From contig AP025576.1 of NCBI GenBank assembly GCA_022845955.1, positions 5,580,001-5,644,000 on the forward strand: a stretch of 64,000 bases of DNA. Reading direction: 5' to 3'. This document shows, in pieces, positions 1-7,551 of this stretch. The DNA is from Lachnospiraceae bacterium. GTDB lineage: Bacteria > Bacillota > Clostridia > Lachnospirales > Lachnospiraceae. Every line of letters begins with the position of its first letter. Positions within the stretch are counted from its first letter, which is position 1. A program made the translations under genes and the position numbers. The notes beneath the pieces are model-generated. The model was not told the DNA's origin, ran no database searches, and saw only the letters and a program-made list of their open reading frames with translations.

Positions 1-446
1 GATAGGTTTTTGGTTGGCGTATCCAATAGTTTTCTGTTGGTGGCCGTCAAATCCATCAGTTCTAAGATTCGCTGTTTACGCTCCTGAGAAGATAACTTTG
101 TCAGATTGCGTAATGCTTCCTCCAGATTATGTTCTACCGAGCGCCGGCGGTTGAGGCTGCCAGTGGCATCCTGGAAAACCGCCTGTATCTTTGTGCGATG
201 GCTGCGCCATTGTCCATAACTCCATTTGGCAATGTTCTCGCCATCCAGCAAAATCTCTCCACTGGTGGGGCGCTCCAAACCGATTAAAAGGCGGGCTATT
301 GTACTTTTCCCACTGCCGCTTTCCCCGGTGAAACTGATATTTTCCCCTTTGTTCCATGTAAATGAAATGTCCTTTAACGCATGAAAAGGCTTGCCGGAGG
401 CATCCAAAAAATCTTTGCTTACATTTCGGATTTGGATTTCCGCCAT
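1..446 (-). CDS. Opp/Dpp-type ABC transporter ATP-binding protein (OppF-like), 3' end outside window
   Basis: ATPase of an oligopeptide/nickel-type importer; it would power the permease pair encoded just upstream. The ATG at 446 follows GGAGG and overlaps the preceding ATPase gene by 28 bp, as expected for paired D/F ATPases. About 148 residues are visible: an N-terminal beta region, a Walker A stretch (TGESGSGKST, near residue 40), and a Q-loop region (QAVFQD). The signature motif and Walker B would lie beyond the window edge. It is the last visible gene of the TetR-headed transport operon. Whether a binding-protein gene follows cannot be seen. Confidence 0.85.
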   Translation of the reverse strand, partial: MAEIQIRNVSKDFLDASGKPFHALKDISFTWNKGENISFTGESGSGKSTIARLLIGLERPTSGEILLDGENIAKWSYGQWRSHRTKIQAVFQDATGSLNRRRSVEHNLEEALRNLTKLSSQERKQRILELMDLTATNRKLLDTPTKNL

Positions 447-1222
447 ATCCAGCCACCTCCTTCCTCAGCCATAGCCAGACGCACGAACTCTTTTGTCCAC
501 TCCTTATGCGGAGCAGCAAACAAATCTGCCGTTGCACCACACTCCACAATGGTTCCGCTCTTCATCACAAGCAGATTATCGCAGAGAGTGCGAATGGCCG
601 CATCATCATGGGACACAAACAGAATTGCTGCCTGCTGTTTCATCCGCATCAACTCTTGAATCAGATACGCCTTGTTTTCCTCGTCCAAAGCGGAAGTCGG
701 CTCATCTGCAAAAATGTACTGTGGGGAGAGGCCAATTAAAATCGCCATTGTTGCCCGCTGAAGCATCCCTCCGGACAACTGGCTGGGGTAGGAATGATAA
801 ACCCGATCCGTATCCAGAAGATTGACCTTTTGCAGCGCCTCCATGCTAAGCTTGCGGGCAGCATTTTTGTCTAATCGAAGCCGTTTCCGAAATGTCTCTG
901 ACATCTGTGTCCCAACTGGCACATGGAGATTGAAAGCAGTCATAGGGTTTTGCGGAATAAATCCCAAAGTTGTCCCGCAGAGATCCCTCCGCACTTTTTC
1001 CGGCTTTTTTAGCAGGTTCTCTCCATCCAGCAATATTTGTCCAGAGTTAATGGATACATCCCCATCCGATACCCCCATCAGCGCCTTTAAGAGGGTGGTT
1101 TTGCCGGAGCCGCTGGCACCGGTCAATCCAGTACAGACACCGGGGGTCAAAGTAAACTCCACATGATCCAGCAGAACGACTCCTTTTGATGTTTGAACAG
1201 ACAGGTTTTTGACCTCTATCAT
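419..1222 (-). CDS. Opp/Dpp-type ABC transporter ATP-binding protein (OppD-like)
   Basis: A 267-residue cytoplasmic ATPase subunit. Walker A (GASGSGKTT) is near residue 35, the signature LSGGMLQRA near residue 149, and Walker B with the D-loop (FADEPTSALD) near residue 170. The H-loop SHDD follows. It is shorter than classical OppD (about 330 residues) and lacks the long C-terminal oligopeptide extension, which is more like NikD. The start has GGAGGTGAC before the ATG and overlaps the permease stop as ATGA, indicating translational coupling. It should act with the adjacent OppF-like ATPase. The substrate is not shown; nickel, a metallophore or a peptide are all possible. Confidence 0.9.
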   Translation of the reverse strand: MIEVKNLSVQTSKGVVLLDHVEFTLTPGVCTGLTGASGSGKTTLLKALMGVSDGDVSINSGQILLDGENLLKKPEKVRRDLCGTTLGFIPQNPMTAFNLHVPVGTQMSETFRKRLRLDKNAARKLSMEALQKVNLLDTDRVYHSYPSQLSGGMLQRATMAILIGLSPQYIFADEPTSALDEENKAYLIQELMRMKQQAAILFVSHDDAAIRTLCDNLLVMKSGTIVECGATADLFAAPHKEWTKEFVRLAMAEEGGGWIWRKSKSEM

Positions 1223-2001
1223 GCCGCGTCACCTCCCTCCAACTGTTTTGCCAACAAATTAAAGGCCAAGGTACACAGGAAAATAAATAGTATCGGCAGG
1301 AAAAGCAACGATGGATGGGTCATCAGCATACTGCGCCCCTCGGAGAGCATCGAACCCCAGTCAATCACATCATCGCCCAAGGTTAGCCCGATAAAGGAAA
1401 ACGCCGAGATATTCATAATCATTTCCGCGCAGGATAGGCAGAGGAAATGTACCAAGGGTCGGATAATGTTCGGCAAGATATGGACAAATAACACCCTGCT
1501 GCGGGAGGCCCCGGAGGACACCGCGCACAATACATAAGCCTTATCCAGTTCAATCTCTGTCTGTGTTTTGACCAGTTTAATCATCCTCAAAATCAGGGAA
1601 ACGGTCAGCGCCACCAGCATCGTAGGGATGCTGTTTCCCCATATTCCGACAAAAATGATAAGGTAAGCTAAAGGCGGGATCGCTGTCACAGCGTCCAGCA
1701 GGCTGCTAAATACCAAACTTCTGGCAGCATTTGCTCTGCCCAGCCATAATCCGATCAGCGTACCAAGAACAAGCACAATGCCTCCACCCAGCAGTACAAT
1801 ACCGAGGGTCACATATCCGCCATACAAAAGCCGGGATAATTCACAGCGCCCGAACTGGTCAGTTCCCAGAGGGAACTCTGCACTGAATGGCGCATACTTG
1901 TTGGCAATATCCATCGCCTCCGGGTTATGAGGCGCGATAAGAAATCCAAGGAAACAAAAAACAATGATGAGGACCGGGATGATCCATTTCAAATGTTTCA
2001 T
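1219..2001 (-). CDS. Opp/Nik-type ABC transporter permease (OppC-like)
   Basis: A 260-residue inner-membrane permease with about five to six hydrophobic segments. It has the typical OppC N-terminus: one transmembrane helix, then HNPEAMD and GTDQFGRCELSRLLYGG, the conserved segment before the permease domain. The frame is open upstream to 2295, but the real start is the ATG at 2001. It has a purine-rich AAAGGGGGG site and its ATG overlaps the OppB-like stop by one base. The EAA-like loop (GASRSRVLFVHILPN) contacts the ATPases. It partners the OppB-like protein encoded immediately upstream. Confidence 0.88.
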   Translation of the reverse strand: MKHLKWIIPVLIIVFCFLGFLIAPHNPEAMDIANKYAPFSAEFPLGTDQFGRCELSRLLYGGYVTLGIVLLGGGIVLVLGTLIGLWLGRANAARSLVFSSLLDAVTAIPPLAYLIIFVGIWGNSIPTMLVALTVSLILRMIKLVKTQTEIELDKAYVLCAVSSGASRSRVLFVHILPNIIRPLVHFLCLSCAEMIMNISAFSFIGLTLGDDVIDWGSMLSEGRSMLMTHPSLLFLPILFIFLCTLAFNLLAKQLEGGDAA

Positions 2002-2951
2002 TACAGGCCCCCCTTTCGTGTCTGGAGCAGGCGCTGGATAATGTCTGCCAGAATGTTGAAAATCACCAGTGCAAAAGCAAGGAACAGCACCGTTGCGTAA
2101 ATCACGGGCAGATCTCGATTCGTCAGGCTGTTTACAATCCGATACCCCAACCCCGGCAGGGAGAAAATATTTTCCACTATGGCGGACCCTGCCATACACA
2201 TTCCCATCATCTGCATAAATGTGGGAACTGTGGAAATGATGGCCTGTGGCATAGCGTACCGCACTACAATATAAGGATCGCTTAACCCACGGCAACGGGC
2301 GTAGAGAACACTGTCCTCACTCATGGCCTGCTGGATCGCCTTTGAAAGTATTTGCCCGAAAAAGGCAATCCCACCCACTGCCAGACAGAGTGCTGCCGGA
2401 AGGTATCTCATTAAACCGGTATTGCCGGATACACTAATCAGGTTCCATCTTACGGACACCACATCAATAAACGAAGTTGCCAGATAAAACGCTGGGATGG
2501 ATATTGCCGCGATGGATGCAAATGCCAGGATTTTGCCAATCACATTCTTTCGTGTCAGATAGAGCAGACCCCCCAATATCAGTGCCCCAACTGCCTGAAG
2601 AACCGCAGATAGTAGCACAATACAGGCAGTTTCCTTTAGGGCTGATCCAACGATAAGGAAAACATCACGATTGTCTACATACGAATTTCCCAAGTCAAAA
2701 TGAATCAGGTCGTTCAGCCAGTCCAGATACTGCACAACAATCGGACGATTCAATCCCATCTGCTCACGCACTGCTTCAATACGCGTCTCATCGACCGTGA
2801 ATATACGGCGCGAGTAGGCTTCGGCGGCATCGATGGGCGAAAGCTGCATCAGGATAAAAGTGATCGCCGTTACCAGAAATAAGGTTAAAAAAAGTTGTAA
2901 AATTTTTTGGAGTAGAAATCTTTTTGTACTCACACCTCCGCCTCCCTGCAC
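2001..2951 (-). CDS. Opp/Nik-type ABC transporter permease (OppB-like)
   Basis: A permease of about 310-316 residues. A membrane segment near residues 15-35 is followed by a periplasm-facing loop with the OppB-type REQMGLNRPIVVQYLDW motif, then a bundle of hydrophobic helices with an EAA-type loop (YIVVRYAMPQAIISTVPTF). Two GTG starts are possible. The one at 2951 overlaps the upstream TAG stop; the one at 2933 has GGAGG a few bases before it and is the better candidate, giving 310 residues. No ATG is available in between. It forms the membrane channel with the OppC-like protein. Confidence 0.87.
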   Translation of the reverse strand: MQGGGGVSTKRFLLQKILQLFLTLFLVTAITFILMQLSPIDAAEAYSRRIFTVDETRIEAVREQMGLNRPIVVQYLDWLNDLIHFDLGNSYVDNRDVFLIVGSALKETACIVLLSAVLQAVGALILGGLLYLTRKNVIGKILAFASIAAISIPAFYLATSFIDVVSVRWNLISVSGNTGLMRYLPAALCLAVGGIAFFGQILSKAIQQAMSEDSVLYARCRGLSDPYIVVRYAMPQAIISTVPTFMQMMGMCMAGSAIVENIFSLPGLGYRIVNSLTNRDLPVIYATVLFLAFALVIFNILADIIQRLLQTRKGGL

Positions 2952-4687
2952 TATGCGTTGATTTTCCAGTCAATCGCAGCTTTACGATTCAAAATGAAAT
3001 CAGCGTAAATACCCTTTTGCTGGATGAGTTGGTCGTGGGTGCCGTGTTGAACAATTCTTCCGTGATCCACCACTAAAATCTGGTTTGCATGGCGCACCGT
3101 TTTCAGTCGATGGGCGATCATAATAATCGTCTTGCCTCCGGTTAATGCTTCAATGGCCGCTTGAAGCTCCGCCTCATTCTCCGGGTCAACATTTGCGGTG
3201 GCTTCGTCCAGGATAACAACAGGAGCATCCTTCAGCATGGCTCTGGCTATGGAAAGCCGCTGACGCTCGCCGCCAGATATTGTGGCTCCTCCTTCACCAA
3301 TCACCGTGTCATAGCCATCAGGCAACGCCATAATAAAATCATGGCAGCGGGCATCTTTTGCCGCAGCCACCACTTCTTCGTGGTTCGCCTCCGGCTTACC
3401 AAACTTGATGTTATTTTCAATGCTGTCGTTGAACAAATACACATTCTGAAAAACCATACTGAAATTGCTCATCAAGCTGTCCAGCGAATAGTCTTTTACA
3501 TCAATGCCGCCCAATTTCACGGAGCCTTTGTTTACATCCCAGAACCGGGCCATAAGGTTGGTAAGCGTTGTTTTGCCGGAACCGGATGGCCCCACAATAG
3601 CGGTAGTCGTGCCTTCTGGAATAGTGAAGCTCACATCATCAATGATTTTCCGATCTCCATAGGAGAAGTCCACATGGTCAAATGAAATGTCATGGCTTTT
3701 CGGCACCTGAACCGATCCGCCCTCGTCCATCCTGGGTGCCCGATCAATTTCCTCTACCCGGTCAATGGAAGCATCAATCATCGGCAGCATAAAGAACATC
3801 TCACCAGCCGATTCCAATTCGCTATAGACCAGGAACGCAGATACCACCATCATCAAACAGGTGAACAGCGACATATTCCCTTGCAGGAAAAGCCAAATAG
3901 AAAACAGGATTGCCAATACAGAAGTAACGCGCAAAACAACTTGCTCCAGCACATTGTAGGGGATGCGTTTGCGCTCCAATTTGAAGTTTTGATTTTCTGT
4001 TTCTTTGATGGTATTGTTTAGAGTTTGTTTTGCCGCTTTATCCCCATGGAAAGCGCGCACCACACTCATACCCTGTATGTATTCCAGCACAGCATCCACC
4101 AATTTAGTCTGTGCAGCCAATCGTCCTGGGGAAAGCTCACGGGATTTCTTAAGCAGTCGGGAATTGACCCAAAGGAACAGCAGCATCCCAACAAAGAACA
4201 CAAGACCGATTCTCCAGTCGAAGCACATAATCGCCAGAGAAAAAACCGCAGTACGAATCATACCCACAACTGTCCGGGCAATCACTGCGAAAGACATACT
4301 CTCCAAATCGGACATTGTGGAGGTTGCCGCCGCAGTAAGACTGCCCAGGCTCTGCGCGTTGAAATAACCCATCGGCATATATTTCATGCGTTCACCGATG
4401 TGAATACGCTTTTCTCCGCACATTCGGTAGTTAGCGTGTCCTTCGCTATTGTGGGCCAGATACCAGCAGAGCGCGGCACCAGCCACACTAACCACCATAA
4501 TTCCCAAAGTTGTCCATGCGGTGGCCCCGGTTATATTCTGTTCTACCAACGCCCGTAGCACGATCAATAGAGCGACAAATTGTAAAGCCTCAAAGATGCT
4601 CCGCAGCAGTTCAAAGGCCATACCTTTATACCAGGTACTTTTCTCTGTCCCGGAAAATCGAAAGAACCGTTTATATGCGTCAAACAT
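2951..4687 (-). CDS. ABC transporter, fused membrane and ATPase domains (second half-transporter of the pair)
   Basis: A 578-residue ABC exporter-fold protein with a six-helix domain over about residues 20-320. The C-terminal ATPase has Walker A GPSGSGKTT, signature ISGGERQRLS and Walker B ILDEATANVD, followed by the IAHRL H-loop. The start at 4687 follows AGGAGG and overlaps the preceding half-transporter by 8 bp; the frame is open further upstream but without a site. Two tandem half-transporters normally make a heterodimer. Pairs of this kind (YbtP/YbtQ, IrtA/IrtB) import metal-siderophore complexes despite the exporter fold. That role here is inference; drug or peptide export is the alternative. 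Confidence 0.88.
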   Translation of the reverse strand: MFDAYKRFFRFSGTEKSTWYKGMAFELLRSIFEALQFVALLIVLRALVEQNITGATAWTTLGIMVVSVAGAALCWYLAHNSEGHANYRMCGEKRIHIGERMKYMPMGYFNAQSLGSLTAAATSTMSDLESMSFAVIARTVVGMIRTAVFSLAIMCFDWRIGLVFFVGMLLFLWVNSRLLKKSRELSPGRLAAQTKLVDAVLEYIQGMSVVRAFHGDKAAKQTLNNTIKETENQNFKLERKRIPYNVLEQVVLRVTSVLAILFSIWLFLQGNMSLFTCLMMVVSAFLVYSELESAGEMFFMLPMIDASIDRVEEIDRAPRMDEGGSVQVPKSHDISFDHVDFSYGDRKIIDDVSFTIPEGTTTAIVGPSGSGKTTLTNLMARFWDVNKGSVKLGGIDVKDYSLDSLMSNFSMVFQNVYLFNDSIENNIKFGKPEANHEEVVAAAKDARCHDFIMALPDGYDTVIGEGGATISGGERQRLSIARAMLKDAPVVILDEATANVDPENEAELQAAIEALTGGKTIIMIAHRLKTVRHANQILVVDHGRIVQHGTHDQLIQQKGIYADFILNRKAAIDWKINA

Positions 4688-6440
4688 ACGCCGCACCTCC
4701 TTCCATCTGATCGTTGTCTCGCGCCTGCGTGTGAGCTGCCCACATTTGCTGATATAACGGACACCGATCCAACAGTTCTCCATGCGTCCCGGAGTCCAAA
4801 ATCTTTCCGTGATCTACCACAGCAATTTGTTCCGCCCCAGTAATGGTGGACAGGCGATGGGCGATCACAATGAGTGTCTTTCCATGAGTTAGCCGCCCTA
4901 TGGCATCCTGAATGACCGCCTCATTTTCTGGGTCTGTGTAAGAAGTTGCCTCGTCTAAGATAACAATGGGTGCATTTTTCATCATGGCCCGTGCAATAGC
5001 GACCCGCTGGCGCTCTCCACCGGAGAGGTGTCCACCTGCGCCGCCTACTACAGTTTCATACCCGTGATCCAGCCCCATGATAAACTCATGACAGCCCGCA
5101 GCTTTTGCCACCGCCTCGACTTCAGCATCCGTTGCCTCTGGCCTGCCCATGCGGATATTCTCACGGACGGACAAATTGAATAAAAAATTATCCTGAGATA
5201 CATAACCAATCAAATCTATTACCTGCTCTGGAGGAAGTTCTTTTGCGTCAACACCTCCAATAGTGATATGCCCGCCTCCAACATCCCAATAAGAGGCGAT
5301 AAGTTTCGCAATCGTGGATTTACCAGAGCCAGAAGGCCCTACCAATGCCGTTGTGGTTCCTTGCTTGATGTCCAGGGTGATGCCGTTCAGAACTTGCGTA
5401 TCCTTATAAGCAAAAGTCACATCCCGCAGAGAAATATCCAATCCTTTGAGATTTTTCCGCTGGGACGGACGATCCAGGTCAGGCTCGGACAATACGGCAG
5501 TAATTTCTCCGGTGATAGTAGCAATTTTAGAAAAATCATCCGTCAAAAAAATAGCTGCAACCAGCGGCCCCATAATGCCAAGAGACAGAATGGCAATGGT
5601 AATAAAGTCCGGAGCAGACAAAGAGCCGTTCATATAGAACAAGCATCCAACGGGTAATACACCAATCAATACAGCCGGCCAAATCGTCATCATCAGAGCA
5701 GAATAGCCCTGGGTGGATTTCATCCAGTCCAGCATGAGATCCACGCTCTGGCGGACAGCCTGTGTAAACTTTCCATAGGAAGCAGCACTTTGATTGAACG
5801 CCTTGATGACCTCAATCCCATTGATGTACTCCACAGTGGTGGCGCTCATATACTTACTTGCCTGAACAACAGCATCATATTTTTTAGGGTATTCCTTCAT
5901 CTGGGCCATGTAACAGAGCATTCCGATGGGTATCGTAATCAGGGATACCAGTGCCATTCTCCAATCCAATACAAACAGGTAAATAATGATGGCGATGGGG
6001 ACAAGCAGGTTAGAAGTCATTTCCGGGATGATATGTGCCAGAGGGACTTCCATTTGCTCTACACGCTCTACCATTGTTGTTTTCAGCCGTCCCGAAGGTG
6101 TATCCGTCAAATATCCCATAGAAACACGCGTTAATTTATCCGCAATCGCCTGTCGTATTTCTGAAAGCACATGGAATGTCGCTTCGTGGGAACATCTGGT
6201 AGAGAGCCCATGAAAAACAGACTTCATCAGATAAGCTATAAGGGCAACAATTCCCCATGTTAAATAAGCAGAAAAATTCGTTTCACCTCCAATCAGCAGA
6301 TTTACGATCCTTGCCACAGCGAAATATGGCACGATACCACTTGTGACGCTGATAACAGCAAGAATAATAGAGAGCAAAAAGCCTGATTGATGCGGTTTAA
6401 TGAATGTCATCAAATTTACAGAATCTTTTTGTCGCTGCAT
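4680..6440 (-). CDS. ABC transporter, fused membrane and ATPase domains (first half-transporter of the pair)
   Basis: A 586-residue ABC exporter-fold protein: transmembrane domain to about residue 320, then an ATPase with Walker A GPSGSGKST, signature LSGGERQRV, Walker B ILDEATSYTD and the IAHRLST H-loop. The start has AAAGGAGGG eight bases before the ATG. It is the first gene after a terminator-like hairpin and a dyad motif (6458-6473), so it may have separate control from the TetR/KTR pair. It overlaps the second half-transporter gene, supporting a heterodimer. The linked Opp/Nik-type genes suggest a metal-chelate or peptide uptake system. Confidence 0.88.
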   Translation of the reverse strand: MQRQKDSVNLMTFIKPHQSGFLLSIILAVISVTSGIVPYFAVARIVNLLIGGETNFSAYLTWGIVALIAYLMKSVFHGLSTRCSHEATFHVLSEIRQAIADKLTRVSMGYLTDTPSGRLKTTMVERVEQMEVPLAHIIPEMTSNLLVPIAIIIYLFVLDWRMALVSLITIPIGMLCYMAQMKEYPKKYDAVVQASKYMSATTVEYINGIEVIKAFNQSAASYGKFTQAVRQSVDLMLDWMKSTQGYSALMMTIWPAVLIGVLPVGCLFYMNGSLSAPDFITIAILSLGIMGPLVAAIFLTDDFSKIATITGEITAVLSEPDLDRPSQRKNLKGLDISLRDVTFAYKDTQVLNGITLDIKQGTTTALVGPSGSGKSTIAKLIASYWDVGGGHITIGGVDAKELPPEQVIDLIGYVSQDNFLFNLSVRENIRMGRPEATDAEVEAVAKAAGCHEFIMGLDHGYETVVGGAGGHLSGGERQRVAIARAMMKNAPIVILDEATSYTDPENEAVIQDAIGRLTHGKTLIVIAHRLSTITGAEQIAVVDHGKILDSGTHGELLDRCPLYQQMWAAHTQARDNDQMEGGAAYV

Positions 6441-6457
6441 ATAATTCCCTCCTTTAA

Positions 6458-6473
6458 GTTAGCGAAACCTAAC
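6458..6473 (-). promoter_or_regulatory. Dyad operator candidate upstream of the ABC half-transporters
   Basis: On the minus strand this reads GTTAG, six bases, CTAAC, and lies 18-33 bases before the first ABC gene. The extended form (GGTTAG, five bases, GCTAAC, one base, TAAAG) recurs in the same orientation before the methyltransferase gene at 42 kb. The sequence resembles half-sites of DtxR-family metal regulators but with a wider spacer, so the regulator is inferred only. Confidence 0.45.
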
Positions 6474-6490
6474 CGCTGACCAAAAGTAAA

Positions 6491-6530
6491 AGCCGACAAT
6501 CCACAGGATTTATCCTGTAAATCATCGGCT
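6491..6530 (-). terminator. Terminator-like hairpin after the KTR gene
   Basis: The arms AGCCGA/TCGGCT enclose a second paired stretch (ACAGGAT/ATCCTGT), followed on the minus strand by TTTTA. The hairpin begins inside the last codons of the KTR gene. It separates the TetR-KTR pair from the transporter genes, so read-through or a second promoter is needed. The T-tract is short, so termination may be partial. Confidence 0.5.
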
Positions 6531-6719
6531 CTGCGTCTTGGCGTCTGGCTCTGATAATATAATATTTTGTCCCTGCACATCCACGATGTGTTCTTTTCCG
6601 CATTTAGGACAAAATAACGGAAAGCGTTTGAGAACAGTATCTGGATTTACTTTTGTGCGGGTTTTGTTGCCGCAGGTAGGACAATGAATCCAGCCACTAT
6701 GGTCAATCCAACCACTCAT
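6522..6719 (-). CDS. Cysteine-rich KTR-type zinc-ribbon protein
   Basis: A 65-residue protein with two CxxC pairs (CPTCGNKTRTK and CPKCGKEH), which should form one zinc ribbon. The KTR sequence right after the first pair matches the small cysteine-rich KTR family common in Firmicutes mobile elements. Its start overlaps the TetR stop as ATGA, so the two are co-translated. The function is unknown; a nucleic-acid or protein-binding accessory role is plausible for a ribbon of this size. Confidence 0.8.
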   Translation of the reverse strand: MSGWIDHSGWIHCPTCGNKTRTKVNPDTVLKRFPLFCPKCGKEHIVDVQGQNIILSEPDAKTQSR

Positions 6720-7351
6720 ACGACATCACCTCCATCTGCGGTAAAGATGGTCTGCCATCCAGCGGTATAGAAGCGCCGCATTCTATGGATATGCTCCAAT
6801 GCCTGTTCTTTTGGCATATCATGAATAATGACCTCGAACATACCTGTATAAAAGGCACTGGAAAGGAGGTGATTAAGTTCTGGCGTAAGTCTACCGCTTT
6901 TTATTGCATCATTTTCAGACGCCTCAATATACTTTACGGTACATTCTGTATCCAGCTCAACAACACGATGAATAAACTCTTGATAGGCACTATTCTCTCC
7001 ACTGGTAAGCAACAGCTTAAATTCATCGAAATGATCGTAAAGATAGTCCACTACTTTAGGAAAGCCATCATTGGAATATCGAAGCATTTGCTGTGTCTGC
7101 TCATTACCTGGCATCATGTTGAACCCGGATAATACAGATTGCAACAATTCGCAAAAGCCATCCGCTGCTGTCTGAACGAGGGAACGGTATAGGCTTTCTT
7201 TGTCAGGGTAACGAATATAAATTGCGCCTTTACTCGATCCAGCCTTCTCTGCGATTACACGGAGGGAAGCATTTTCATAACCATTTGCTAAGAACTCTTC
7301 TTTAGCACATTCCATTAGTTTTTCAGTCACTCCAGCCACTCTTTTTGCCAT
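6716..7351 (-). CDS. TetR/AcrR-family transcriptional regulator
   Basis: A 211-residue regulator. The N-terminal HTH covers about residues 8-55 (ENASLRVIAEKAGSSKGAIYIRYPDKESLY), and the C-terminal two-thirds is a helical ligand-binding and dimer domain without a recognisable ligand signature. The ATG at 7351 follows GGAGGTGAA. It heads the operon and is preceded by a strong promoter with repeats at the expected operator position, so it probably represses itself and perhaps the transporter genes. The inducer may be the transporter substrate, which is inference. Confidence 0.9.
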   Translation of the reverse strand: MAKRVAGVTEKLMECAKEEFLANGYENASLRVIAEKAGSSKGAIYIRYPDKESLYRSLVQTAADGFCELLQSVLSGFNMMPGNEQTQQMLRYSNDGFPKVVDYLYDHFDEFKLLLTSGENSAYQEFIHRVVELDTECTVKYIEASENDAIKSGRLTPELNHLLSSAFYTGMFEVIIHDMPKEQALEHIHRMRRFYTAGWQTIFTADGGDVV

Positions 7352-7370
7352 AGTTCACCTCCGTTCTTTT

Positions 7371-7428
7371 AAGACCATCAGTTTCAAACCATCAGTCTTA
7401 ATATACCACGGCACTTTGGAAAAGTCAA
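7371..7428 (-). promoter_or_regulatory. Promoter of the TetR operon with embedded operator
   Basis: A consensus-like promoter reads leftwards: TTGACT (7428-7423), a 17-base spacer, TATATT (7405-7400). Directly downstream, 7371-7399 has outer arms AAGAC/GTCTT and two direct copies of ACCATCAGT 14 bp apart. The block covers the transcription start region and fits TetR autorepression. Confidence 0.7.
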
Positions 7429-7513
7429 TAGGCTTTATCGTTTTATGTTGATCCCTATTCTAAAAGTCTGTCAAATAACTTTAAATTTGTTATATGGCTA
7501 TATGTACTATGTA

Positions 7514-7545
7514 CCCAGCCGCCTGCGCGGCTGGGCTTCTTTTTT
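7514..7545 (+). terminator. Intrinsic terminator oriented rightwards
   Basis: A perfect 9-bp stem, CCCAGCCGC/GCGGCTGGG, with a 4-base loop is followed on the plus strand by CTTCTTTTTT. All flanking genes are on the minus strand, so it would stop plus-strand transcription entering the transfer region. On the minus strand the hairpin lacks a T-tract but could protect the 3' end of the CHAP gene message. Confidence 0.65.
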
Positions 7546-7551
7546 AGGGCG

